This document shows, piece after piece, positions 52,634 through 61,356 of a stretch of 64,000 bases of DNA (positions within the stretch are counted from its first letter, which is position 1; each line of letters opens with the position of its first letter). Location: assembly GCF_001507335.1 (NCBI RefSeq), contig NZ_LMAH01000003.1, positions 496,001-560,000 on the forward strand, in the 5' to 3' direction. A program made the position numbers and the translations under genes. A model generated the notes under the pieces. The model saw nothing but the letters and a program-made list of their open reading frames with translations, was not told the origin of the DNA and searched no databases. Source of the stretch: Chryseobacterium sp. JAH (GTDB lineage Bacteria; Bacteroidota; Bacteroidia; Flavobacteriales; Weeksellaceae).

Positions 52634-54625
52634 TTATCCCTTCAAAGCCGCAATCTCATCTCGTAACTGTGCTGCTTTTATAAAATCTAGATTTTTTGCA
52701 GCGCCTTCCATTTCTTTTTGCTTCTGCGTAATTAATTTTTCTACATCTTCTGTTGCGTACGTTGCCTTGACGTCGGCAACTTTCTGCATGATCTGTTTCT
52801 GAGTATATTTTTCGTCCGGGAAATCTTTGCTTCTACCAACGAGATTTTCAGAGATCTTTTTATTTAAAGCCATTGGAACTTTACCATGTTCCGTATTATA
52901 AGCGATTTGTTTTTCGCGACGGTATTCTGTTTCATCAAGAGTTGCCTGCATTGATTTGGTAATCTTATCTGCATATAAAATGGCCCTTCCGTTTAGGTTT
53001 CTTGCTGCACGACCAACCGTCTGAATCATTGATCTTCTGCTTCTTAGCATTCCTTCTTTGTCGGCGTCTAGAATTGCCACAAGCGAAACTTCAGGTAAAT
53101 CTAAACCTTCTCTCAATAAGTTGACCCCAATTAAAACATCAAAAATCCCAAGACGTAAATCCTGCATTATCTGAATACGTTCCAAAGTTTCAACATCAGA
53201 GTGAATGTATCTTGTTCTGATTCCGAATTTTGTGAAATATTTGGTTAATTCTTCCGCCATTTTCTTGGTTAAAGTGGTCACCAATACTCTTTCGTCTATT
53301 TCTGCTCTTTTTCTGATTTCTTCCATTAAATCATCAATCTGATTTAAAGAAGGGCGAATTTCTATAATAGGATCTAAAAGCCCGGTCGGACGGATAATCT
53401 GTTCGATATATTCTCCTCCCGTTTTTTCAAGTTCGTAATCTGCAGGAGTTGCAGAAACGTAAATAACCTGATTTTGAATGGCTTCAAATTCTTCAAATTT
53501 CAAAGGTCGGTTGTCCATCGCCGCTGGAAGTCGGAATCCGTATTCTACCAAAGCTTCTTTACGGCTTCTGTCGCCGCCGTACATGGCATGAACCTGCGGT
53601 ACGGTAACGTGACTTTCGTCAATCACCATCAGATAATCTTTTGGGAAATAATCTAAAAGACAGAAAGGTCTTGAGCCAGGAAGTCTGCCATCAAGATAGC
53701 GCGAATAGTTTTCAATTCCTGAGCAGTAGCCTAACTCTTTAATCATCTCAAGATCAAGCTCTGTTCTTTCCTGAAGTCTTTTTGATTCTAAAGGTTTCCC
53801 GATTTCAGAGAAAAAGTCGACCTGCTTGACCATGTCGTCCTGAATATTTCTGATGGCACCGTTCAAGGTTTCTTTTGACGTCACAAATAGGTTGGCAGGA
53901 TAGATTTGTATCTGGTCAAAATTTCCAGTCGTATTTCCGGAAACGGGATCAAAACTCTGAATTTTTTCAATTTCATCTCCAAAAAACTGAATTCTAACTC
54001 CATTATCTGCATATGCAGGGAAAATATCTACCACATCACCTTTCACACGAAATGTACCTCTTTGGAAATCTGCCAATGTTCTGGAATATAATGCATTAAC
54101 TAAAGAATGAAGTAATGCAGTTCTTGTAGTTTTCTCACCAATTTCTAAGGAGATTAGTGATTTGTGGAATTCAGCAGGGTTTCCGACACCGTAAATACAT
54201 GATACTGAGGCAACAATCAATACATCTCTTCGTCCGGAAAGTAAACTCGCAATTGCTGAAAGTCGTAGTTTCTCTACTTCTTCATTGATGCTCAAATCTT
54301 TTTCAATGTAGGTTCCTGAACTGGCGATGTAAGCTTCAGGCTGATAATAGTCGTAGTAACTCACAAAATATTCCACAGCATTTTCGGGGAAGAATTCTTT
54401 AAATTCCATGAAAAGCTGAGCTGCCAAAGTCTTATTGTGCGCTAGAACTAAAGTAGGTTTTTGGGTATTGTGAACGACATTAGCAACGGTGAACGTTTTC
54501 CCGGAACCTGTCACCCCGAGTAGAGTCTGATATTTTTCACCGATTTCCAATCCTTCAGTCAGTTTTTCAATGGCTGTAGGCTGATCTCCGGTTGGTTTAT
54601 ATTCTGATTGAAGCGTAAATTTCAT
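52634..54625 (-). CDS. uvrB: UvrB, excision nuclease subunit B
   Basis: Helicase-like subunit that verifies DNA damage in the UvrABC pathway. Walker A LLGVTGSGKTFT (residues 35-46), the beta-hairpin FVSYYDYYQPEAYIA that locks onto DNA, DESHVTVPQ, QTVGRAARNLNGRAILYAD (motif VI), and the C-terminal UVR motif (EKLITQKQKEMEGAAKNLDF, residues about 630-660) that binds UvrC. Length of 663 is normal. Single gene on the minus strand, with a long gap upstream to the lipoprotein gene. Confidence 0.97.
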   Translation of the reverse strand: MKFTLQSEYKPTGDQPTAIEKLTEGLEIGEKYQTLLGVTGSGKTFTVANVVHNTQKPTLVLAHNKTLAAQLFMEFKEFFPENAVEYFVSYYDYYQPEAYIASSGTYIEKDLSINEEVEKLRLSAIASLLSGRRDVLIVASVSCIYGVGNPAEFHKSLISLEIGEKTTRTALLHSLVNALYSRTLADFQRGTFRVKGDVVDIFPAYADNGVRIQFFGDEIEKIQSFDPVSGNTTGNFDQIQIYPANLFVTSKETLNGAIRNIQDDMVKQVDFFSEIGKPLESKRLQERTELDLEMIKELGYCSGIENYSRYLDGRLPGSRPFCLLDYFPKDYLMVIDESHVTVPQVHAMYGGDRSRKEALVEYGFRLPAAMDNRPLKFEEFEAIQNQVIYVSATPADYELEKTGGEYIEQIIRPTGLLDPIIEIRPSLNQIDDLMEEIRKRAEIDERVLVTTLTKKMAEELTKYFTKFGIRTRYIHSDVETLERIQIMQDLRLGIFDVLIGVNLLREGLDLPEVSLVAILDADKEGMLRSRRSMIQTVGRAARNLNGRAILYADKITKSMQATLDETEYRREKQIAYNTEHGKVPMALNKKISENLVGRSKDFPDEKYTQKQIMQKVADVKATYATEDVEKLITQKQKEMEGAAKNLDFIKAAQLRDEIAALKG

Positions 54626-54779
54626 TTGAGATATTTATTTTTTACTTGGTCAGATGGAACACCTCACCAACATTGCCTTTCAAAGATAATCTTATCAAGG
54701 CGTTTCATACATCAAATTTATGAAATAAAAAATGTTGGGAAGAGGAGTGTGGTCATAAATTATTTCTATTCTAATTTAT

Positions 54780-55211
54780 TTAAAACAATGTGCTGGGATT
54801 AAAGCCAGCAGCTTTAATAGCTGGAGCTAGTGTATCTGCCAAAAATTCTTTTTCTTCAGTATCCAATTCGTTCCAAGGAAGCTCGTCAACCCTTTGAGAT
54901 ACGAGTCTTAATTTTGTTTCTGAAGATTCATTCGTGATGCATATTTCTTCTAGTTTATCCAAGAATTCATTAGTTGTAGTTCTAAGAAGTAGAATTACGG
55001 GCTTATCTGATGGCATGAGTCCACGAGCTTTCCAATTTTTTGGATTTTCGTAAGTTTCCGAAGTTTTTATAGTAGCAATTGTATTTGCTAAATTGACGTT
55101 ACTCATTTTACTGTGAGTATTTAGGTTTGTAATATTATCTTTATTTTGCTTTTTACTGCAAGAATTCAGAACAATAAAAATTAAAATGGTAGAAATGTAG
55201 ATACTTTTCAT
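54780..55211 (-). CDS. putative lipoprotein
   Basis: A 143-residue protein with a signal peptide (MKSIYISTILIFIVLNSCSK) and lipobox LNSC, lipid-modified Cys 18. A polar linker follows, then a domain of about 100 residues with ARGLMPSDKPVILLLRTTTNEFLDKLEEIC and LVSQRVDELPWNELDTEEKEFLADTLAPAIKAAGF. I do not recognise the family. It probably sits in the outer membrane facing the periplasm. It is alone on this strand between uvrB and the M56 gene. Confidence 0.75.
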   Translation of the reverse strand: MKSIYISTILIFIVLNSCSKKQNKDNITNLNTHSKMSNVNLANTIATIKTSETYENPKNWKARGLMPSDKPVILLLRTTTNEFLDKLEEICITNESSETKLRLVSQRVDELPWNELDTEEKEFLADTLAPAIKAAGFNPSTLF

Positions 55212-55317
55212 TTGCTAGCGTATATTATAAAGAAATTTTACTTCAAATATAATTAAAACCGTTATTAGCTAAGTCAAGTTTTTCAACTGTGTATGCCTTA
55301 TTCTTTTAAATAAAAAA

Positions 55318-55341
55318 ACCGCGAAGCAGTGACTTTACGGT
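55318..55341 (-). terminator. terminator after the M56/TonB gene
   Basis: On the minus strand ACCGTAAAG pairs with CTTCGCGGT (one mismatch, one wobble) around TCACTG and is followed by seven T. It ends the BlaI/M56 operon. Confidence 0.65.
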
Positions 55342-55372
55342 AGGATTTCACATGATTGGTGAAGTTTATAAT

Positions 55373-57219
55373 TTATTGTGTTTTTTTGAATGCTTCAAAA
55401 CTCATAGTCAAAGGAAGTTTAAAAATGTATTTCACAGCGCTTCCATCTTTTGTTGCGGGTTTCCAGCTGATGTTTTCATTGGCTAATTTTACTGATCTAA
55501 TTGCTTCTGTATTAAATATCTCATTATTTCCACTTGCTTTTATGTTGGAAACTTCACCTTTTTCACTAATTGTAAAATTAATATTTGATTTTACTACCCC
55601 TTCATCACCCTTAAAAGCTGCACCGTTAAATGTATTTGAAACCTTCTGTCGCATTGCATTGATTCCGCCTGGATATTCCGGAACAGTAGTAACTTCTTGT
55701 GTAACATTTACTGCCGGAGAAATTGCAAGATCTTGAACCTTACGCTCGCTATTTGAATTGTTATTTGTGGATTTTAGTTCGGAAACTTTAGCTGCTATAT
55801 CTTTCTTGGGAGTGATGGTGTCTTTTTTTGTTTTGCTTTTAGAATCTTCAGAATTTACAGTAAAACTAACAGCAATATTTTTTTGAAGATTAAATTTCTC
55901 AGCATAGTCAGTTGTATAAAGGGACACAGCATAGTCAAACTTTCCGTAGTCTGGGTTTTTCGGCTGGATCTTCAATAGATAAACGTTGTAAAAGTCTGTG
56001 TTTTTGTAGCTCTTTAAAATGATGTTATCTATAATTTCCCCATTAAGAGTGATTTTGTAATCAGAATTTAAGAATTGATTAAGCTGTTTTTGAGTAGGAA
56101 TTTGTTTATTAATTTCTTGATATGAAACCCAAACAGGAATTTTGTTCCAATCTATAACATTTATTTGGTCTCGCAATTCTATAAGTTTTAGCTGCTCATC
56201 TCTTGGAACTTCTTTTTTAAATCTATCAAAATCTCTATCTCTAATAATGTCTGCATATTTATCTGTGATTTCTAAAAATTCTTTGATCGCATCATTAGAA
56301 TAAATTTTATTGACTTTTGTTGGTTGAGTTATACTTAAATAATTGTCAGCAGCTCCTTTGTCATTCGCATAAGTTCTTTCCGCAAAAATAAGAGCCAAAG
56401 CTGTAAATGCAGGAATCACCAAATACTTTTTTGCCTCCGCAAATTTTGAATTTTTTTTGGTCATCATAATAAATCTTTTTTTGGTGTTATTGAAATTGAA
56501 TTGGTGTGTTAATTGTAAATTTTGCTGGGTCAGAACCTCATTCAGAATAAGTTCCTGATAGTTTTTAATGTTTTCATTTTTGATGATAACTTCTTCATCT
56601 GCCAAAAATTCATGATTGGTAATCATCACATTTTTATAGAAGTAAATGAAAGGATTAAACCAAGAAAAAGACTTTACAACTTCGATAAGTAGTACATCGA
56701 ATGAATGCTTTTGTTTTACATGAATTTCCTCGTGAAGAAATATTCTTTCGTCAATTTTTTGATCCTTAAAATACTTTTCAGAAAGATAAATGGTGCTCAA
56801 AAAACTAAACGGCGCAATCTCTTCTTTAAGCAAAATGACATTTCGGTTCTGATAAATAATTTTTCTGCCTTTCAGTGTTTTAATTTTTAGTATTGAATAC
56901 AGCATCTTTGCAATCAATAGTCCGGAGATTACAAAGTAAATGACCAATAATAATTGAGTGTAATCAAACTTTTCCGCCTGCATTGTAGCAGGAGTCTGCA
57001 AAATCTGTTGTGGAATTTCCTGCTCAATCAACAGCACTGGTTTGTCCTTTGCGATCTCTTTGGTTTCAATCGACACAAAAGGAATTGTGTATGAGAAAAT
57101 AAGCCCAACAATAAATAAAAACGGTTGAAGGTCAATGTTTTCTCTTTTGCCAGAAATAAATAGTACAGTCCAAGCACAATTCCTGAACACAGAATTATTT
57201 TTAGAATGATAGTTTCCAT
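55373..57219 (-). pseudogene. M56 (BlaR1-like) metallopeptidase with TonB C-terminal domain, frameshifted
   Basis: The natural start is ATG 57219, three bases after the blaI stop: METIILKIILCSGIVLGLYYLFLAKEK and NRFYLLLGL, a standard M56 start. The frame then runs off at about 57098-57107; continuing one frame over gives IFSYTIPFVSIETKE, which is the expected continuation. One base is missing, and adding it gives 615 residues. The rest is intact: zinc motif H-E-E-I-H (FLHEEIHVKQKH) with the further glutamate in NHEFLADEE, membrane helices, and a C-terminal TonB domain (PEYPGGINAMRQKVSNTF). In the family the protease senses a signal and cleaves BlaI. The frameshift may be real or an assembly error. 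Confidence 0.85.
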
Positions 57220-57221
57220 GG

Positions 57222-57593
57222 CTATTCTTTTATTTCTTTGTCGATAATTTCACGAAGTTCTTTCAACTGCTTTTGACTCAATTTAGTGTTTGAGGTAAAA
57301 AATGAAGCAAACTGTGTCACCGAGCTGTTAAAAAAACGGTCAATCATAGAAGTCATTTCTTCTTTGAAATATTCACTTTTCGCAACTTTTGGAAAGTATT
57401 CACGTGAATTTCCATATAAGGTGTAGCCTACCAAATCTTTATTCTGCATTCTTTTGAGCAAAGTTGCTACCGTTGTTGATGCGGGTTTTGGTTCAGGGTA
57501 AGATTCCAGAATATCTTTCATGAAAAGTTTTTGTTTTTCCCAAAGCATTTCCATAATCACTTCTTCAGAATCTGTCAGTTTTATTTCTTTCAT
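57222..57593 (-). CDS. BlaI/MecI/CopY-family repressor
   Basis: A 123-residue winged-helix repressor. The start LTDSEEVIMEMLWEKQKLFMKDILESYPEPKPASTTVATLLKRMQNKDLVGY is the DNA-binding domain of this family (recognition helix around TTVATLLKRMQ), followed by a dimerisation region. It would bind the palindrome TTCTACAAATGTAGAA in its own promoter and be cut or inactivated by the M56 partner encoded directly downstream. In Bacteroidota such pairs are often not linked to beta-lactamases; what else it controls is unknown. Confidence 0.92.
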   Translation of the reverse strand: MKEIKLTDSEEVIMEMLWEKQKLFMKDILESYPEPKPASTTVATLLKRMQNKDLVGYTLYGNSREYFPKVAKSEYFKEEMTSMIDRFFNSSVTQFASFFTSNTKLSQKQLKELREIIDKEIKE

Positions 57594-57630
57594 GTTCTAC
57601 GTATTCCTATTCTGTTCTACAAATGTAGAA
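57594..57630 (-). promoter_or_regulatory. BlaI-type operator overlapping the -7 box
   Basis: TTCTACAAATGTAGAA at 57615-57630 is a perfect palindrome of the TACA-TGTA type that BlaI/MecI bind. On the minus strand its centre reads TACATTTG, a match to TAnnTTTG, so a bound repressor would cover the promoter. A further half-site GTTCTAC lies at 57594-57600, directly before the ATG. Confidence 0.75.
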
Positions 57631-57737
57631 TAAAAATTTAATTCTGCAATTTTTTATGGCATTATTTTTACACTCAGTTCAGTAATGCTATTTTCTGGCG
57701 TAAAAAAACAGCAATACCATTGTGCAAAATAGTTATT

Positions 57738-57745
57738 TAGGTTTG
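57738..57745 (+). promoter_or_regulatory. -7 box for the PQQ-type dehydrogenase gene
   Basis: TAGGTTTG matches TAnnTTTG, 36 bases before the ATG at 57782. TTG at 57720-57722 is only 15 bases away, shorter than usual. Confidence 0.4.
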
Positions 57746-57781
57746 GCTGTTTTATAATTCTTAAACCAATAAATATTACAT

Positions 57782-58981
57782 ATGAAAAAATTACTCCTAC
57801 CCGTTTTATTAGTCTCGGCAACGATGATAGTATCTTGTCAGGGAAAAGGTAAACGCAGCGAACCTGCAGCTACAGCAGAAAAAGCAAACACCAATTACAA
57901 ACCTGCATTCGAAGGGCAAACCCGAATTGCACCAGTCAAAACAACAACGCCTTATAACGTAGAAGTGCTGAATACTTCATTAGGCAAACCGTGGGGAATG
58001 ATCAATCTACCCGACGGACGTTTTTTAATTACCGAGAAATCAGGTTTCATCAATGTGGTTTCTACAGAAGGAAAAACAATGTCTAAAATCGAAGGCTTTC
58101 CAAAAGTGGACGACAAAGGACAGGGTGGCATGCTTGATGTTGCTTTGGATCCCGATTTCAAAACAAACAACGTGATTTATTTCTGCTATTCTGAACCTTA
58201 CGGAGACGGAAATCATACAGCAGTTGCCAAAGGAAAATTATCTGCTGACCTGAAAAATATTTCAGAAGTAAAAGTAATCTTCAGAGCTACACCAACATAC
58301 GATGGCGACAAACATTACGGAAGCCGTTTGCAGTTTGACAAAGACGGAAATCTTTTTGTAAGTACCGGAGAAAGGTCAGATAAAGAAACGAGAGTTTATG
58401 CTCAGAAAACCGATAATTATTTAGGTAAAATTCTAAAAATTACCAAAGATGGAAAACCTGCAGAGGGAAATCCATTCATCGGAAAAGCCGGTTATAAACC
58501 AGAAATTTATGCTTTCGGAATCAGAAGTCCTCAGGGTTTGGCTCTGGATGAAAAGGGACAGCTTTGGGATATTGAAATGGGACCGAGAGGCGGCGACGAA
58601 ATCAATCTCATCCAGCCCGGAAAAAATTACGGTTGGGGCGATGTAACCTACGGAATTGAATACAACGGAGATAAAATCAATAGTGGTACTACCCAAAAAG
58701 CAGGCACCGAACAGCCGGTTTATTACTGGGATCCGGTAGTTTCACCAAGTGGAGTCACTTTCTACACCGGAAATATTGAAGAATGGAAAAACAATCTTTT
58801 CATCGCCTGTCTGAGTGGACAACACATTAACAGAATTGTTTTAAAGGATAATAAAGTTGTGGGTGAAGAGCGTCTGCTTTTAGACCAGAAAGAAAGATTC
58901 AGAGATGTTTTGAATGGCTCTGACGGAAATCTCTACGGAATTACCGACAGCGGAAAACTGTATAAGATTTCAAAGAAATAA
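57782..58981 (+). CDS. PQQ-dependent sugar (sorbosone) dehydrogenase-like lipoprotein
   Basis: A 399-residue secreted protein with lipobox IVSC (Cys 19). The six-bladed propeller of the GDH/YliI family is visible as FLITEKSGFINVVS, GQGGMLDVALDPDFKTN, SRLQFDKDGNLFVSTGERS, AFGIRSPQGLALDEKGQLWDIEMGPRGGDEINLI, NYGWGDVTYG and YYWDPVVSPSGVTFYTG. Such enzymes oxidise aldoses or similar sugars in the periplasm with PQQ and pass electrons to the respiratory chain. PQQ synthesis genes are not in the window, so the cofactor is assumed. It ends at a strong terminator. Confidence 0.92.
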   Translation: MKKLLLPVLLVSATMIVSCQGKGKRSEPAATAEKANTNYKPAFEGQTRIAPVKTTTPYNVEVLNTSLGKPWGMINLPDGRFLITEKSGFINVVSTEGKTMSKIEGFPKVDDKGQGGMLDVALDPDFKTNNVIYFCYSEPYGDGNHTAVAKGKLSADLKNISEVKVIFRATPTYDGDKHYGSRLQFDKDGNLFVSTGERSDKETRVYAQKTDNYLGKILKITKDGKPAEGNPFIGKAGYKPEIYAFGIRSPQGLALDEKGQLWDIEMGPRGGDEINLIQPGKNYGWGDVTYGIEYNGDKINSGTTQKAGTEQPVYYWDPVVSPSGVTFYTGNIEEWKNNLFIACLSGQHINRIVLKDNKVVGEERLLLDQKERFRDVLNGSDGNLYGITDSGKLYKISKK

Positions 58982-59057
58982 TTAACCAAAGTTGAAGTCC
59001 CGACGTGACGATTTTAACAGAAGATTGAAGATTATCCTTTCAATTATATGCTAATAA

Positions 59058-59096
59058 AAAAGAGGCTGCAAAATCTTAGATTTTGCAGCCTCTTTT
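59058..59096. terminator. strong bidirectional terminator
   Basis: AAAAGAGGCTGCAAAATC and GATTTTGCAGCCTCTTTT pair perfectly over 18 bases around a TTA loop, between the convergent dehydrogenase and aminotransferase genes. It can stop both. Confidence 0.95.
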
Positions 59097-59110
59097 AATG
59101 TAATTTAATT

Positions 59111-60268
59111 TTAAAAACTTTTAATAATCCTATTCAGTCCCTCTTCCAAAATCTCTCTTGAGGTAGAAAAGCAGATTCTGATGTGGCCTTCTGCTCCTTT
59201 TCCAAACCAACGTTCGGAACCGGGAACGACAGCCACTTTTCCTTGCTTTAAAACGTGTTGAGCAAACTGGTCGCTCGACATTCCGTTTTCTATTTTTGGG
59301 AAGATAACAAACGTGGCTTCCGGAAGGTTTGGGGTTAAAATTCCTGTGTTGCTCAGGATGCTGTGCGCCAAATCCCGGTTGTGCTGTAAATGCGTCAGGA
59401 AATCATTAAACCATGGCTTCGCCCTGTCGATAGCTACACTTGCTGCAATTTGTGATAAAGTGGAAACGCCTTCGATGGTAGAATTAAACTGAGATTTTTC
59501 TGTGAAATCATCCAACAGTTCCTGATCATTGCATAAAACGGCACCGATTCTTAAACCAGCAATTCCAAATGATTTTGAGAAACCGAATACGGTAAAACTT
59601 TTCTTTTTTGCCTCTTCCGATACAGATGAATAGGTGTTGAATTCCTTTTTATCATAAACAATATCGCTCCAGATCTCGTCGCTCATCACCCAAAGGTCAT
59701 GTGCAGCAGCGATTTCGGAGATTTTGATTAAAATTTCTTTTGAGTACACACGTCCAACCGGATTGTGAGGGTTGCAGATGCTGATCATTTTGGTTTTAGG
59801 TCCAATTAGCGAAACCAATGTCTCAAAATCGATATCTCCGGTTTTGGAATCTACGGGACATAATTTCAGAATTCCACCCACTGCATCTACGGTTTTTTTA
59901 AATAAAAAATCAACCGGATCAAAGATGATCGCTTCGTCGCCAGGGTTCAAAACATATTTGGCAACCATAAACATTCCCATTGCAGCACTGTTGACTGCCA
60001 AAACATTTTCAGGAGTAAAATTTCCGTTTTTCCCTGTATTGAAATGCTCTGAGACGCTTTTTTTAAACTCAGGCAATCCGGAGAATGGTCCGTAGCTTAA
60101 ATAGCCGTCTTTAATATATTCAATAATGCCCTGCTCGATTTCGGCAGACATTCTGAAATCCGGATCAGCAGCGGTAAGAGGGATGATTCCGTCTTCTAAT
60201 GTTGCCCATCTTCCGTTGTAGGCCTTTTTTTTGAGAGCCTCAAAATTTATATCAGTATTATTAAACAT
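59111..60268 (-). CDS. MalY/PatB-type PLP aminotransferase or C-S lyase
   Basis: A 385-residue class I/II PLP enzyme from ATG 60268 (MFNNTDINFEALKKKAYNGRW). The frame up to 60334 would overlap the gene upstream, so the short start is right; it begins one base behind that stop. Schiff-base lysine K232 in FGFSKSFGIAGLRIG, the NPHNPVGR motif at 167-173 and LWVMSDEIWSDIVY at 192-205 are present. The spacing fits MalY/PatB-type beta C-S lyases as well as aminotransferases. It is the last gene of a tight trio with the flavin monooxygenase and DsbA-like genes; what they make together is unknown. Confidence 0.88.
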   Translation of the reverse strand: MFNNTDINFEALKKKAYNGRWATLEDGIIPLTAADPDFRMSAEIEQGIIEYIKDGYLSYGPFSGLPEFKKSVSEHFNTGKNGNFTPENVLAVNSAAMGMFMVAKYVLNPGDEAIIFDPVDFLFKKTVDAVGGILKLCPVDSKTGDIDFETLVSLIGPKTKMISICNPHNPVGRVYSKEILIKISEIAAAHDLWVMSDEIWSDIVYDKKEFNTYSSVSEEAKKKSFTVFGFSKSFGIAGLRIGAVLCNDQELLDDFTEKSQFNSTIEGVSTLSQIAASVAIDRAKPWFNDFLTHLQHNRDLAHSILSNTGILTPNLPEATFVIFPKIENGMSSDQFAQHVLKQGKVAVVPGSERWFGKGAEGHIRICFSTSREILEEGLNRIIKSF

Positions 60269-60269
60269 A

Positions 60270-61355
60270 TTATTTGTAAGAGATTGGTAAAGAGTCTTTT
60301 GGTTGTTCGCTGACAGGTAATAAAAACTGCTCAAGTAATATTCTGCCGTTTTTGATATGTATTTCTATTTCAGGTTTTCTTTCCTGTTCGTATTTTTCAA
60401 AGGTTTCTTCCAGATCTTTATTTTCCAGTAAAAGCTGAGTCAGAATATAAGAATCTTTTAATGCCGAAGTTACACCCTGACTTGTAAAAGGAATCAGAGG
60501 ATGTGCTGCATCACCTAAAAATGCGATGTTTTTGTGATGAAAAGGATTCAGTTTTTCCAATTCATACACTCTCCAGATATGAGCATTGTCGTAGCTAGAT
60601 TCTTTGACAATTGAAGAAACCAAAGGATTCCAGTCTCCGAAATTGTCAAGCATAAACTGTTTGATGCAGTCTGCCGTATAATCTTCATTAATAAAATAAC
60701 GGGTGATATCAAACTGGCAATACCATAAAATTTTGCTAGGAGAGAGTTTTAAAACTCCGAAAGTTAATCCACCGTTTTCGTGGTGAAATTTATGAAAGTT
60801 GCCTTCAATCTGGCTTGCAATTTCTTCGTTTTCGATGATGTTAACAACTTCATTTTCTCTCACAGCCTTCATCACTTCATCCTGAAAGATTGCTCTTCTG
60901 ATTCTGCTTCTAGAACCGTCTGACGCAATTATAACATCTGCTTGTAGTTTTGCGTTGTCTTCAAACTCCAGTTCTGCTTTTTCTCCAGAAAAACCGGTAA
61001 GATTAAGTGTACTTCTGTAAGAAATTTTATCTGTAGGAATATTTTGGCTTAAAACTTCAATTAAAGTGCTTCTTGAAATAACAAAGACATCATCCAGATC
61101 TTTTTCAGAAAGAATATGACCGTTGTGATCGTAGTGAATGTATTTTTTAAGGAAACTCCCTTTGGTATAAAGTTCATTGATATCGATAATCTCTGAAAGA
61201 CATTCAATTCCTTCTTTTGGCAGAATAAATCCGTGACCTTTGAGGTCGTCTTTTGTCCGTCTTTCGTAAAGATGGTAGTCTAGATTATTTTTTTCTAAAT
61301 AATTGGCCATGCTCAGTCCTGAAACTCCGGCTCCTATAATTGCAACTGTGCTCAT
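60270..61355 (-). CDS. FAD-dependent monooxygenase (PHBH type)
   Basis: A 361-residue flavoprotein hydroxylase. The dinucleotide loop is VAIIGAGVSGLSMANYLEK at residues 4-22, the conserved DG motif reads IIASDGSRSRIRRA near residue 148, and the FAD pocket FLGDAAHPLIPFTSQGVTSALKD near residue 280, as in kynurenine 3-monooxygenase and 4-hydroxybenzoate hydroxylase. Needs NAD(P)H and oxygen. Substrate unknown. It starts one base behind the stop of the DsbA-like gene and ends one base before the aminotransferase, so all three are translated from one mRNA. Confidence 0.9.
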   Translation of the reverse strand: MSTVAIIGAGVSGLSMANYLEKNNLDYHLYERRTKDDLKGHGFILPKEGIECLSEIIDINELYTKGSFLKKYIHYDHNGHILSEKDLDDVFVISRSTLIEVLSQNIPTDKISYRSTLNLTGFSGEKAELEFEDNAKLQADVIIASDGSRSRIRRAIFQDEVMKAVRENEVVNIIENEEIASQIEGNFHKFHHENGGLTFGVLKLSPSKILWYCQFDITRYFINEDYTADCIKQFMLDNFGDWNPLVSSIVKESSYDNAHIWRVYELEKLNPFHHKNIAFLGDAAHPLIPFTSQGVTSALKDSYILTQLLLENKDLEETFEKYEQERKPEIEIHIKNGRILLEQFLLPVSEQPKDSLPISYK

Positions 61356-61356
61356 C

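Noticed and set aside
57190-57190. ATG 57190 as the true start of the M56 gene
   Set aside because: It gives a non-family N-terminus, while ATG 57219 directly after the repressor gene gives the correct first helix.
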